Assembly (NCBI GenBank): GCA_900552565.1
Contig: USAK01000003.1
Coordinates: 1 to 64,000, forward strand
Source of the DNA: an uncultured Selenomonas sp.
GTDB taxonomy: Bacteria > Bacillota > Negativicutes > Selenomonadales > Selenomonadaceae
Reading direction: 5' to 3'
DNA length: 64,000 bases
Shown: in pieces, positions 43,196 to 52,591 of the stretch
How the letters are laid out: each line of letters opens with the position of its first letter
Numbering within the stretch: position 1 is the stretch's first letter
Notes under the pieces: generated by a model
Told to the model about the DNA's origin: nothing
The model's input: the letters and a program-made list of their open reading frames with translations, nothing else
The model's database searches: none
Position numbers and translations under genes: made by a program

Positions 43196-45253
43196 ATGGA
43201 TTTCAACGACCGTCAATATTACCTGAACCGCGAATGCACGTGGCTGAGCTTCAACCAGCGCGTACTGCGCGAATCGACCAGTGAGGACAATCCCCTGCTC
43301 GAACGCCTGCGCTTCATTGCTATCACCTGCTCCAACCTCGATGAGTTCTTCATGATCCGCGTCGCCGGACTCAAGCACCTCATCGAAAGCGGCGTCAAGC
43401 ACCACGACATCAGCGGCCTGACGCCGCAGGGCCAGATGGACGCCGTGAGCAAGATTGCCCATGAGCAGATGCACGACATTGACCGCTGCCTCAAGGCGAC
43501 GCTCGCCGAACTCGAGCTTCACGGCATCCGCTTCGTCCGTCCGGCTGACCTCGATACGAAACAAGAGCTCTGGCTGACGGAATTCTTCGAGCGCGAGATT
43601 TTCCCGGTCGTCACGCCGATGGCCATCGACCCGTCGCATCCGTTCCCGTTCCTGACGAGCAAGAGCCTGAACCTCGCCGTTCATCTCAAACGCCCCGAGG
43701 ATAAAGAGGTCCGCCTCGCCATCCTGCCGGTGCCGGTCTCCGTACTCGGCCGCCTCATCAAGGTGCCGGACGTCCAGCACTACCTCTATCTTGAAGACAT
43801 CCTGAGCTATTTTGCCAACCGTTTCTTCACGGGCTACGATATCCTCGAAACGACGCCGTTCCGCGTCACGCGCGATGCCGACCTCGATATCCGCGAAGAC
43901 GTCGACGACCTGCTGCTCGAAGTCGAAAAATCCCTCGAGAAGCGCCGCAAAGGCGCCGCTGTCCGCCTCGAACTCGCGAAATCGAGCTCCAAGGAAACGC
44001 GCAAGACCCTCGAAAAAGAACTCGAGCTCAAGGAAGAAGATATCTACACGATTGACGGACCGATCGGCGCTTCGTTCTTCTCGTCGTTTGCCAACATCGA
44101 CGGCTTTGACGACCTGCGCTATGAACCGTTCACGCCGCAGCCGTCCATCGAGCTCGCCGCACGCCATACAAAAGACATCTGGCAGGCCATCCGCGAAAAA
44201 GATGTGATGGTCCACCATCCGTACGAGACGTTTGCCACGGTTGAGAATTTCATCCGCACGGCAGCCGACGATGACGCGGTACTTGCCATCAAGCAGACGC
44301 TCTACCGCGTCTCAAGCAAATCCCCGATTATCTCAGCTCTCGCTGACGCCGCCCGCAACGGCAAGCAGGTCACGGTCCTCATGGAAGTCAAGGCCCGCTT
44401 CGATGAAGAGAACAACATCATCATGGCCCGCCGCCTGGAAGAAGCCGGCTGCCACGTCATCTACGGCATCCTCGGCCTCAAGACGCATTCCAAAATCACG
44501 ATGGTCGTGCGCCGCGAGGAAGACGGCATCCGCCGCTACTGCCATCTGGCCACGGGCAACTACAACGGCTCGACCGCCAAGATTTACACGGATATCGGCC
44601 TGATGACCGCCGACAACGAAATTGGCGTCGATGGCTCGCGCTTCTTCAACTTCCTCTCGGGCTTCAGCGACCCGCCGGCTTGGAACAAGCTCATCGTCGC
44701 ACCGCTGAACCTGCGTGAGACCATCATGGCCGAGATTGACCAGGAAATCGAACATGCCAAACGCGGCGAACCGGCCTACATCGCGGCCAAGATGAACTCT
44801 CTGCTCGACCGCTTCATCATCGCCAAGCTCTACGAGGCTTCGGCTGCCGGCGTCAAGATTGACCTCGTCGTCCGCGGCATCTGCGTCCTGCGTCCGGGCC
44901 TGCCGGGCATCAGCGAGAACATCCACGTCCGCAGCATCGTCGGCCGCTTCCTCGAGCACAGCCGCATCCTCTACTGCTACAACGGCGGCCGCGAAGATGT
45001 CTTCATCTCCTCCGCTGACTGGATGCCGCGCAACCTCAACAACCGCGTTGAGCTCATGATCCCGATTCGCGAACAGGACCACAAGAACCGCCTGCATGCC
45101 ATCCTGCAGACGTACATCAAGGACAACACGAAAGCCTATCTCATGCGCTCCGACGGCTCCTACGTCCGCGCTTCGTGCCGCAAAGGCCAGACGCCGGTCG
45201 GTGCCCAGCAGACATTTATGGAGACCGCACTCAAGGGCAAAACGCTTGGCTGA
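43196..45253 (+). CDS. ppk: Polyphosphate kinase 1
   Basis: The 685-aa product has the PPK1 domains: N-terminal YLNRECTWLSFNQRVL, head domain, and two phospholipase-D-like catalytic domains with the autophosphorylated His in GLKTHSKI (near residue 433) and VELMIPI. It makes polyphosphate from ATP reversibly. AGGAGG site, 3 bp after the Ppx-like gene. Confidence 0.97.
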   Translation: MDFNDRQYYLNRECTWLSFNQRVLRESTSEDNPLLERLRFIAITCSNLDEFFMIRVAGLKHLIESGVKHHDISGLTPQGQMDAVSKIAHEQMHDIDRCLKATLAELELHGIRFVRPADLDTKQELWLTEFFEREIFPVVTPMAIDPSHPFPFLTSKSLNLAVHLKRPEDKEVRLAILPVPVSVLGRLIKVPDVQHYLYLEDILSYFANRFFTGYDILETTPFRVTRDADLDIREDVDDLLLEVEKSLEKRRKGAAVRLELAKSSSKETRKTLEKELELKEEDIYTIDGPIGASFFSSFANIDGFDDLRYEPFTPQPSIELAARHTKDIWQAIREKDVMVHHPYETFATVENFIRTAADDDAVLAIKQTLYRVSSKSPIISALADAARNGKQVTVLMEVKARFDEENNIIMARRLEEAGCHVIYGILGLKTHSKITMVVRREEDGIRRYCHLATGNYNGSTAKIYTDIGLMTADNEIGVDGSRFFNFLSGFSDPPAWNKLIVAPLNLRETIMAEIDQEIEHAKRGEPAYIAAKMNSLLDRFIIAKLYEASAAGVKIDLVVRGICVLRPGLPGISENIHVRSIVGRFLEHSRILYCYNGGREDVFISSADWMPRNLNNRVELMIPIREQDHKNRLHAILQTYIKDNTKAYLMRSDGSYVRASCRKGQTPVGAQQTFMETALKGKTLG

Positions 45254-45269
45254 CTTTCAAATCTCCAAT

Positions 45270-45300
45270 AAAAAAGACATCCCTCCGGATGTCTTTTTTT
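45270..45300. terminator. Terminator between ppk and recO
   Basis: AAAAAGACATCC pairs with GGATGTCTTTTT across four or five bases; it serves both convergent operons. Confidence 0.9.
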
Positions 45301-45318
45301 ATTATCTTATATTCTGTT

Positions 45319-46053
45319 TCAGGTCATGCTGAGCTGCTGAATAAAGGCCAACGACTTTAAGGGACGGCCCATGAGCTCCTGCAGATACGTCAGCAGCAGC
45401 TGCTCCGCTGCCATGAGCTGCGTCGAGGAAATCTGTATTCTCCCCTGCTGCCAGTCAAAATCGCGCAGGCCGATGATGAAATGGCGCAGCGCGGCAGGAA
45501 AGGGTTTGGCCGAAGGGGTTCGGCATTCCCCGCAGAGCGCACCGCCCTCACTCGCCGCAAAAAATGCATCACCCTCGATTTTTTTGCCGCAGTGCACGCA
45601 GTGCTCGTAATGAAGCTGCAGGCCCGTGAACTCCATGAGCTGATAAACCGCAGCCAGTGCCGTCACGCGCGGATTGCGCTGCTCAAAGGCCGCGAGGATA
45701 AGCAAAAGCTGCGCGAACATCCTCGGCTCCGGCTGGCCCTCCGGCAGAAACTCGCGCAGAAATTCCGCGACGAAACTGCCGTAGGCCATGGCCGTGAGGT
45801 CTTCGCTGAGTTTTTTGTAATGCTGCTTCAAAAGACACTGGCGCACCGTATCGACGCGCTTTCCCTCGGAAAGCTGCACATCGAGATACGAGAACATCTG
45901 CATGCCGCCCGCCAGCGGGCTCCGCGGGCGGCGGCAGCCAAAAGCCGCGGCCTTCACGAGGCCGCGTTCTTTGGTAAAAAGCGTCATCATCTTACCCGCA
46001 TCGCCCCAGTTCCTTGCCCCGAGCACGACGGCTTCTGTCTGATACATTGCCAT
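45319..46053 (-). CDS. recO: DNA repair protein RecO
   Basis: The 244-aa product has the N-terminal OB fold (TEAVVLGARNWGDAGKMMTLFT), a helical domain and a Cys4 zinc site (CVHCGKK...CGEC). It loads RecA with RecR. It is the last gene of the phoH-ybeY-era-DUF502-recO run. Confidence 0.95.
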   Translation of the reverse strand: MAMYQTEAVVLGARNWGDAGKMMTLFTKERGLVKAAAFGCRRPRSPLAGGMQMFSYLDVQLSEGKRVDTVRQCLLKQHYKKLSEDLTAMAYGSFVAEFLREFLPEGQPEPRMFAQLLLILAAFEQRNPRVTALAAVYQLMEFTGLQLHYEHCVHCGKKIEGDAFFAASEGGALCGECRTPSAKPFPAALRHFIIGLRDFDWQQGRIQISSTQLMAAEQLLLTYLQELMGRPLKSLAFIQQLSMT

Positions 46054-46056
46054 CGG

Positions 46057-46743
46057 TCACGCCTTCTTCTGCTTCTGCGCCAGCTGCTCAGCTGCTTCGG
46101 GTGAAATATTCGAAGCCGGTGCCTCTTTGGCCTCTTTGGCATTCTCATGTACGAGACGCTGCGGCATGACGGCGCCGGCCGTCAGCATGTACTGCAGGGC
46201 CGACTCGCTACTGATGTCAAGGTAGATGACATCGGCCTTGCGCACGAAGAGATTCGTGCCCGAGGTCATGTTGAGGCTCCACGGCACAAAGACGCAGACA
46301 TAGTCATCACCGAGTTTTTCCTTGAGCACCTGCGGCACATCGGCCATGATGAAGCCGAGGGCCTTCGACTGGTGAAACGGAATCAGCACGACGTGGTCAA
46401 ACATATTGTTTGATTCAAAGACAGCCGTCGACAGATGCTTGACGCTGTTGTAGATGAACTTGATGACCGGAATCTTGCCGAGCAGGGCCTCGCCGTAGTG
46501 AATCAGGCGCCGCATAATCCAGTACGACGAAATCCAGCCGACGAGGTAGATGCCCAGAACGACCGTGATGATGCCAAGTCCCGGAAAATAGAATGGCAGA
46601 TGCTTGCCGAGCACGCCTTCCGTAAAATGCAGCACCTCGCTGCAGACGAGCAGCGTGATGACAATGGGCACGAGCAAAATCAGGCCGTTGACAAAACGGC
46701 GGGAAATCCGCTTCGAGAGCCGGCTCTTGTGTTCTTCTGACAT
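46057..46743 (-). CDS. DUF502 membrane protein
   Basis: The 228-aa product has two N-terminal membrane segments (FVNGLILLVPIVITLLVC, GLGIITVVLGIYLVGWI) and a soluble domain with the family pattern PVIKFIYNSVKHLSTAVFE. Function unknown. Start overlaps the era stop (TAATG). Confidence 0.9.
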   Translation of the reverse strand: MSEEHKSRLSKRISRRFVNGLILLVPIVITLLVCSEVLHFTEGVLGKHLPFYFPGLGIITVVLGIYLVGWISSYWIMRRLIHYGEALLGKIPVIKFIYNSVKHLSTAVFESNNMFDHVVLIPFHQSKALGFIMADVPQVLKEKLGDDYVCVFVPWSLNMTSGTNLFVRKADVIYLDISSESALQYMLTAGAVMPQRLVHENAKEAKEAPASNISPEAAEQLAQKQKKA

Positions 46744-47648
46744 TACGATTCCACTCCGAAGCCGAAATTATGCAGTACACCCTCGCGGTTGCGCCAATCC
46801 TTCTTGACTTTGACCCAGAGGTCGAGGAACACGCGTGCACCTAAGAGAACCTCAATGTCCTTACGCGCCAGTGCCCCGATTTCTTTGAGCATCGCACCTT
46901 TCGCGCCGATGATGATGCCCTTCTGCGAATCGCGCTCGACGTAAATCGTCGCGCGGATGTAAACATCGCCGTTCGGGCGCGTCGTCATCTCATCCGTCTC
47001 AACGGCCACAGCGTGCGGCACCTCGTCGCGCGTGAGCTGCAGGACTTTCTCGCGGATGAGTTCGGCGACAATCAGGCGTTCCGGCTGGTCCGTGACCATG
47101 TCTTCCGGATAATACTGCGGCCCCTCAGGCAGATACTTCTTAACTTCCGTCAGCAGAGAATCGAGATTCGTCTCTGCCTTCGCCGAAATCGGCACGACGC
47201 CGGCAAACTGGTACTTGTCGGCATAGCGCGAGATGATCGGCAGGGCCTGTTCTTTCTCGATGAGGTCAATCTTGTTGACGACGAGGATGACCGGCTTGCG
47301 CGTGGCCTGCAGGCGTTCAAGGATGTAGTATTCGCCCGGACCCATTTTTTCCGTCGCATCGACGACAAACAGGATGGCATCGACTTCCTTGAGCGTGCCT
47401 TCGGCTGCCTTGACCATGTATTCCCCGAGCTTGTGCTTCGGCTTGTGGATGCCCGGCGTGTCGAGGAAGATAATCTGTGCGTCAGGCTCGGTGAGGATGC
47501 AGAGAATGCGGTTCTGCGTCGTCTGCGGCTTATCGCTCATGATGGCGATTTTCTGGCCAATCAGCGTGTTGATGAGGGTCGATTTGCCGACATTCGGGCG
47601 GCCGATGACGGCCACGAAGCCGGATTTATGTTTGGTCTGCTGTTCCAT
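46743..47648 (-). CDS. era: GTPase Era
   Basis: The product is about 301 aa from the ATG at 47648. G motifs: GRPNVGKS, DTPG (FLDTPGIHKPKH) and NKID; the C-terminal KH domain has RDSQKGIIIGAKGAMLKEIG. It helps mature 16S rRNA. Confidence 0.96.
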   Translation of the reverse strand: MEQQTKHKSGFVAVIGRPNVGKSTLINTLIGQKIAIMSDKPQTTQNRILCILTEPDAQIIFLDTPGIHKPKHKLGEYMVKAAEGTLKEVDAILFVVDATEKMGPGEYYILERLQATRKPVILVVNKIDLIEKEQALPIISRYADKYQFAGVVPISAKAETNLDSLLTEVKKYLPEGPQYYPEDMVTDQPERLIVAELIREKVLQLTRDEVPHAVAVETDEMTTRPNGDVYIRATIYVERDSQKGIIIGAKGAMLKEIGALARKDIEVLLGARVFLDLWVKVKKDWRNREGVLHNFGFGVES

Positions 47649-47705
47649 AGGATTCACTTCTCTTTCTGTGTCGTGTATATATATATGAAGGATTTCAGAT
47701 ACGAT

Positions 47706-48170
47706 TTATTCTCTGGGGATGCCGAGCTTTTCCATGACAAAACGCTGCTCTTTTTCCATCTCGAGACGGTCGGCTTCTTCCATATGGTCGTAGCCCAAAA
47801 GGTGCAGCATGCCGTGGACCGTCAGAAAAGCCATCTCGCGCTTGACGCTGTGGCCAAAGTCCTTGGCCTGCTCTTCGGCACGTTCTACAGAAATCACGAG
47901 GTCGCCGAGCACGTTGATATCGGAGCCGCCCGTGACTTCCGGCTCTTCACTTTCATTGAGTGCAAAAGAAAGGACATCGGTCGGACGGTCAATGCCGCGG
48001 TATTCGCGGTTGAGCTCGTGGATGTAGTCATTGTTCGTCAGCGTGATGCTGACTTCGCCGTTATCCACGCCGTAAAGTTCCCCGACTTTCTCCGCTGCCG
48101 CCGTCACGTTCTGGACGTATTCTGCCGGCACCTTGAGGTCTTCCGGATAATTGCTGATGATGACATTCAC
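47706..48170 (-). CDS. ybeY: Endoribonuclease YbeY
   Basis: The product is 154 aa from a GTG at 48170, eight bases after GGAGG and overlapping the phoH stop as GTGA; a longer frame to 48233 has no better site. Zinc motif HGMLHLLGYDH. It acts in 16S rRNA maturation. Confidence 0.93.
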   Translation of the reverse strand: MNVIISNYPEDLKVPAEYVQNVTAAAEKVGELYGVDNGEVSITLTNNDYIHELNREYRGIDRPTDVLSFALNESEEPEVTGGSDINVLGDLVISVERAEEQAKDFGHSVKREMAFLTVHGMLHLLGYDHMEEADRLEMEKEQRFVMEKLGIPRE

Positions 48171-49180
48171 TTTGCGCGCGCCTCCCGCTCTTTTTCCTTC
48201 TGTTCTTTCTCTTTTTTCTTCTTTTCTTCCCACGCACCGTAAGCTTCGACGATGCGCGTGACGACATCGTGGCGGATGACATCGACCGGTGCCATGCGCA
48301 CGATGCCGATGCCCTTGACGCCGCGCAGAATCTGGCTGGCTTCACGCAGACCCGAAGATACGCCGCGCGGCAGGTCGACCTGCCCGAGGTCGCCCGTGAC
48401 GACCATGCGCGAGCCAAAGCCGAGACGCGTCAGAAACATCTTCATCTGCTTATCCGTCGTGTTCTGTGCCTCATCGAGAATGACGAAAGCATCCTCAAGC
48501 GTGCGGCCGCGCATGTAAGCCAGCGGTGCAATCTCGATGATGCCCTTGGCCATGAGCTTCTGGTAGCTGTCCTGACCGAGGATATCCTGCAGGGCATCGT
48601 AAAGAGGACGCAGGTACGGGTCAACCTTGTCCTGCAGGTCGCCCGGCAAAAAGCCCAGGCGTTCGCCGGCCTCGACCGCAGGACGCGTGAGGATGATGCG
48701 GCGCACCTCTTTGTTGCGCAGGGCCGCGACAGCCATGACGACGGCCAGATACGTCTTGCCCGTGCCAGCAGGGCCGATGCCGAACGTGATGGAATTGTGG
48801 CGGATAGTATCGAGGTAAAGCCGCTGCCCCAGCGTCTTCGGGCGCACGTGGCGGCCGCGCGACGTCACGAGAATCGTATCGCTGAACAGCGTGTGAAGAG
48901 CCTCGCCCTTGCCGCCGCGCACGAGCCCGATGCCATAGCGGGCCTCGTGCATCGTGATGGCCGTGCCCTGACGGTAGAGGTACTGAAGTTCCTCGACGAG
49001 CGTCGCTGCCATCCGGACTTCCTCAGCCTCGCCTAAAATCTCCAGCTGCTCGCCGCGGCTGATGAACTGGCAGTCAAAATTCTCGCGGAACACCTGCAGA
49101 AATTCATCCCGGTCCCCGAGAAGTGCATATGCTTCTTTATGGTCTTCAAAGACAATCTGTCTTTCCAATGCCTGCTGCAA
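48167..49180 (-). CDS. phoH: PhoH-like ATPase
   Basis: The 337-aa product has an N-terminal KH-like region and the ATPase with GPAGTGKT and FVILDEAQNT. The start appears to be a TTG at 49180. It is co-transcribed with ybeY and era, suggesting RNA metabolism. Confidence 0.92.
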   Translation of the reverse strand: MQQALERQIVFEDHKEAYALLGDRDEFLQVFRENFDCQFISRGEQLEILGEAEEVRMAATLVEELQYLYRQGTAITMHEARYGIGLVRGGKGEALHTLFSDTILVTSRGRHVRPKTLGQRLYLDTIRHNSITFGIGPAGTGKTYLAVVMAVAALRNKEVRRIILTRPAVEAGERLGFLPGDLQDKVDPYLRPLYDALQDILGQDSYQKLMAKGIIEIAPLAYMRGRTLEDAFVILDEAQNTTDKQMKMFLTRLGFGSRMVVTGDLGQVDLPRGVSSGLREASQILRGVKGIGIVRMAPVDVIRHDVVTRIVEAYGAWEEKKKKEKEQKEKEREARAK

Positions 49181-49339
49181 AGAATTACTTCACCTGCTTC
49201 TTTCTTTGAAATAGAGATAGACTTTCACAATATACTTTCATTGTACAACACCTGTACCTTTTGTCAACAAGCCAGCGCACACCGTTCCGGCAGATTCCCG
49301 CCAATGTAAATTCATTGTAAATCATACGTTTCGTTTTAG

Positions 49340-49368
49340 TTGACAATTAAGTATGAACAGCCTATACT
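49340..49368 (+). promoter_or_regulatory. bioB promoter with overlapping dyad
   Basis: TTGACA, 17-bp spacer and TATACT. TAGTTGACA (49337-49345) and TGTTAACTA (49368-49376) form an inverted repeat over the promoter, a possible repressor site. Confidence 0.8.
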
Positions 49369-49422
49369 GTTAACTATACATCCATAGAAAGATAACAATT
49401 TCCATAGAATCGAGGTAGTATC

Positions 49423-50433
49423 ATGTCCGAATCCGCCTGCCTGACCCTTGCCAAAAAAATCATCGCCGGCCGCCGCATCAAGCGCGGCGATGACCTCTCC
49501 CTGTTCCTCACGGCCCCCTTAGAGGAGCTCCAGGAAGGTGCCCATCTGCTGCAGAAGCATTTCTGCGGCCGTCACATCGACTTCTGCACCATCATCAACG
49601 GCCGCAGCGGCCGCTGCGGTGAAAACTGCAGATACTGCGCGCAGGCAGCCTGCCATCATACGGGCATCGAGGAATACCCGTTTCTGCCGAAAGAAACCAT
49701 CATAAAGCATGCCCGCGCCAATGAAGCAGCCGGTGCCAACCGCTTCGCCATCGTGACGTCGGGACGCGCGCTCACGGGACGCGACTTCGACAAAGCCATC
49801 GAGACGTACAAAGCCATGCGCGACACGCTGCACATCGGCCTCTGCGCCTCGCACGGCCTGCTGACGCGCGCGCAGCTTCGCCGCCTGCATGAAGCCGGCG
49901 TCACGAGCTATCACCACAACATCGAGACGAGCCGCCGCTTTTTCCCGCAAATCTGCACGACGCACACGTATGACGACCGCATCCGGACCATCAAGATGGC
50001 TCAGGAAGAAGGCTTCTGCGTCTGCTCCGGCGGCATCATCGGCATGGGCGAGACCTGGGCAGACCGGCTCGACATGGCCATTTCCCTCGCCGAACTCGGC
50101 ATTGAGTCCATCCCCATCAACGCCCTGATGCCGATTCCCGGCACGGGCATGGAAGGGCGCAGCCAGCTGCCGGCCGAGGATATCCTGCGCACGATTGCCT
50201 TGTTCCGCTACATCAACCCGACGGCCAATATCCGTCTGGCCGCGGGCCGCAAGCTGCTGCCAAAAAACGGCGCCACGGCCTTTCTCAGCGGCGCCTCCGC
50301 CTCTATTACGGGCAATATGCTGACGACTTCGGGCACGACCATCAAAGAGGATATGCAGCTGCTCAGGGAACTCGGCCTGACCAACCGCGATGAGGACGGC
50401 AGCGCAGCCACGGGCACCTGCGGCGCACACTGA
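49423..50433 (+). CDS. bioB: Biotin synthase (radical SAM)
   Basis: The 336-aa product has the radical SAM cluster CGENCRYC (Cys 65, 69, 72) and the biotin synthase pattern YHHNIETS and GGIIGMGET. It inserts sulfur into dethiobiotin. No other bio gene is near. GAGGTAG ribosome site. Confidence 0.94.
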   Translation: MSESACLTLAKKIIAGRRIKRGDDLSLFLTAPLEELQEGAHLLQKHFCGRHIDFCTIINGRSGRCGENCRYCAQAACHHTGIEEYPFLPKETIIKHARANEAAGANRFAIVTSGRALTGRDFDKAIETYKAMRDTLHIGLCASHGLLTRAQLRRLHEAGVTSYHHNIETSRRFFPQICTTHTYDDRIRTIKMAQEEGFCVCSGGIIGMGETWADRLDMAISLAELGIESIPINALMPIPGTGMEGRSQLPAEDILRTIALFRYINPTANIRLAAGRKLLPKNGATAFLSGASASITGNMLTTSGTTIKEDMQLLRELGLTNRDEDGSAATGTCGAH

Positions 50434-50453
50434 GATTCTATCGATAGTGACAG

Positions 50454-50488
50454 AAAAAGAGGAAACTCACAGGAGTCTCCTCTTTTTT
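50454..50488 (+). terminator. bioB terminator
   Basis: AAAGAGGA.ACTC pairs with GAGT.TCCTCTTT and is followed by T residues. Confidence 0.88.
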
Positions 50489-50525
50489 ATCTATGAAAGA
50501 TGTTCTGCCTGCACGGCATTTTTGC

Positions 50526-50927
50526 TCAGGCCTTATCCTCGTGGAAATCTGCTTTCCAGAGGCCATGAAGGTTGCAGTAAGCCAGAGCTGCGACCGGCTT
50601 GTCACCGCCCGTGAGTTTGAAGACGGCCTCCGGTGCATCACCGGCCTTCAGATGCTTAATCTGGGCGCCTTTCTCCGTCACGAGATGAATCCACTCGATG
50701 AGATGCTCTGCCGTCATCGGATGTGCGGCAGTACCGACCTGTACCGTGACCTCGCCGCCCTCGCGGTCAAGCGTGATGACCGGCACATGTTTTTCAGCCG
50801 CTGCATCCGTCGTGTTCGGGATGAGCTCTTTCATCGGCTGGCCGCAGCAGGAAAGCGTACCGCCCGCATCATTGATAAGCCCGACGATGTTGCCGCATTT
50901 CTCACACAGGAAAAAACGTTTTGCCAT
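50526..50927 (-). CDS. Desulfoferrodoxin (superoxide reductase)
   Basis: The 133-aa product has an N-terminal desulforedoxin iron site (CEKC and CC at residues 8, 11, 27, 28) and a C-terminal catalytic domain with AAHPMTAEHLIEWI and YCNLHGLW as ligands. It reduces superoxide without making oxygen, typical of anaerobes. Confidence 0.96.
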   Translation of the reverse strand: MAKRFFLCEKCGNIVGLINDAGGTLSCCGQPMKELIPNTTDAAAEKHVPVITLDREGGEVTVQVGTAAHPMTAEHLIEWIHLVTEKGAQIKHLKAGDAPEAVFKLTGGDKPVAALAYCNLHGLWKADFHEDKA

Positions 50928-51060
50928 AAGAATACCTCCCCTAACGATTCATGCGATGTTCTCGCATCTACACATATGACTCATCTTCATTGTAGCAAAT
51001 CCAAACGCATGTTGCAAGGAAAGAATCAGATAAATCTGAACAGAGACTTACAGCCCCCGC

Positions 51061-51984
51061 TTATTTGCGGCGCGCGTTGAATTTCTCAATCATCTTGCAG
51101 GGCTTGTACGATTCCTTTGCCTTGCGCAGGCCCTCGTGGCCCATATCCTCTTCGCGGTTGATGTAGGTCATATCGCTCCACGCATGCTCGACAAAGCCCT
51201 GATTGATAGCAGGATAAGCACCGCGGATATTCGGATCAGCCTTCTCGACATGGATGACGGCCGTGTCGGCATTCAGCGGCTCACCGAACGTAAAGGCGAT
51301 GATGCGGTTGTCGAGGCGGAGGGCACCGCCCTTGAGCTTGAAGTAGTCAAAGTCATCAAAGACTTCGAGAATGGCCTTGCGCTCCCAGCCGATGAACGGA
51401 TCGTCCGGTTCATCCTGGATGCGCAGCTTATACCAGTTGTTGAGCTCAATCTTGCAGGCCGTGATGATGTCTTCCGTAATCGGCAGGTACTCAGCCTCAG
51501 GATGGAGCTTGCGGAACGCGTTGAGATGATTCTTCTTCGAGTGAAGCTTGCGGCCGGAAAGGCTGATGAGCTTCTCTGCTTCGTAGACGTAATCCCAGTT
51601 GTCGCGGTCTTCCTCAATCTCGAAATCCGCGCCGTCATACCGCTGCAGGAATTCCGCATAGCCCTTCTCAATGCCCGTGAACACGAGCGGACGTCCCTGC
51701 TCTTCAAAATGCGCGATGATTTTTGCCGTGGCTTCCGGCCATTTTTCTTCATCACAGAACGGCTGGATGGCCATGAGCTCATTTTCCCATTCGCAGGTCA
51801 TGTAGAGCACGCCGTCTTCTTCGGCCCACTGGACATGATACGGCTCACGCCACATAAAGAAGTTCGTGAAGTTGAAATGGGAATTCTCATAGTAGGCGCT
51901 GGCAAAGCAACGGTCCAGCACCGGTTTGTCTTCTTTCTTTAAGTCCTGAAAATTGATGGTACTCATCCTCCCGATGAAACACAT
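51061..51984 (-). CDS. DUF2156 (GNAT-like) protein
   Basis: The about 300-aa product has the DUF2156 pattern: NFTNFFMWREPYHVQWAEED, GRKLHSKKNHLNAFRKLHPE and INQGFVEHAWSDMTYINREED. The fold resembles lysyl-phosphatidylglycerol synthetase C-termini; the substrate is unknown. Homology starts at the second ATG (51963), but the GGAGG is directly adjacent to it, so the start is uncertain. Confidence 0.88.
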   Translation of the reverse strand: MCFIGRMSTINFQDLKKEDKPVLDRCFASAYYENSHFNFTNFFMWREPYHVQWAEEDGVLYMTCEWENELMAIQPFCDEEKWPEATAKIIAHFEEQGRPLVFTGIEKGYAEFLQRYDGADFEIEEDRDNWDYVYEAEKLISLSGRKLHSKKNHLNAFRKLHPEAEYLPITEDIITACKIELNNWYKLRIQDEPDDPFIGWERKAILEVFDDFDYFKLKGGALRLDNRIIAFTFGEPLNADTAVIHVEKADPNIRGAYPAINQGFVEHAWSDMTYINREEDMGHEGLRKAKESYKPCKMIEKFNARRK

Positions 51985-52098
51985 CCATTAATCGCTAATT
52001 ATCTGCTAGCTAATTATCATCAATGAACGCAAAATCTGTCAGTTACACTCTTACATCTGCCATTATACCAATCCTGTCAAATGAAGTTTGTGACTGGC

Positions 52099-52488
52099 TC
52101 ACGCCTTGGCGACTTTTTCCATATGGCGGGCCGACTCGGCCTTACTGACGACTTCATCGAGCGAAGCGCCGCTGGCCGCGGCCACAGCTGCGAGCACGGC
52201 GCCTTCGGCAATCGGGCAGTCGACAAGGCGCACGGCCTCGTCGCGGCATTCTTCCGCCGCCAGCTCTGCCGTCATGATGGCTGAGCCCATATCCATGAGC
52301 ACGACGGCGCCATCCGCACCGCAGACATCCTCGATGGCGATTTTGACGCGCTCGAAGCTCGTGCCGAGCAGTCCTTCCTCCAGGCCGCCAGCCGCCTCAA
52401 TATGCACATCACGTGCCATCATCTCTGCCAATTCCTTGACACCCTCTGCCAGTTTCTGGCTATGCGAAACAATCACGATTCCGACCAA
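52099..52488 (-). CDS. dhaM: PTS phosphocarrier subunit DhaM (orphan)
   Basis: The product is 129 aa from a TTG at 52488 behind GGGGGA; the longer ATG frame has no ribosome site. The EIIA-man-like domain has the active His in IVIVSHS and the DMGSA loop. It normally phosphorylates DhaL for dihydroxyacetone use. No dhaK or dhaL is adjacent. Confidence 0.85.
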   Translation of the reverse strand: MVGIVIVSHSQKLAEGVKELAEMMARDVHIEAAGGLEEGLLGTSFERVKIAIEDVCGADGAVVLMDMGSAIMTAELAAEECRDEAVRLVDCPIAEGAVLAAVAAASGASLDEVVSKAESARHMEKVAKA

Positions 52489-52591
52489 GACAATTCCCCC
52501 CAATGTAGCAATATAAGAATGCGGCCAGTAATCACTGACCGCATTCGTCAACTTTTCTTTTATTTTAGCACGTCGGACGTGAAGCGTCTAC

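Noticed and set aside
49337..49376. BirA operator at bioB
   Set aside because: The half-sites are in the opposite order to known BirA sites.
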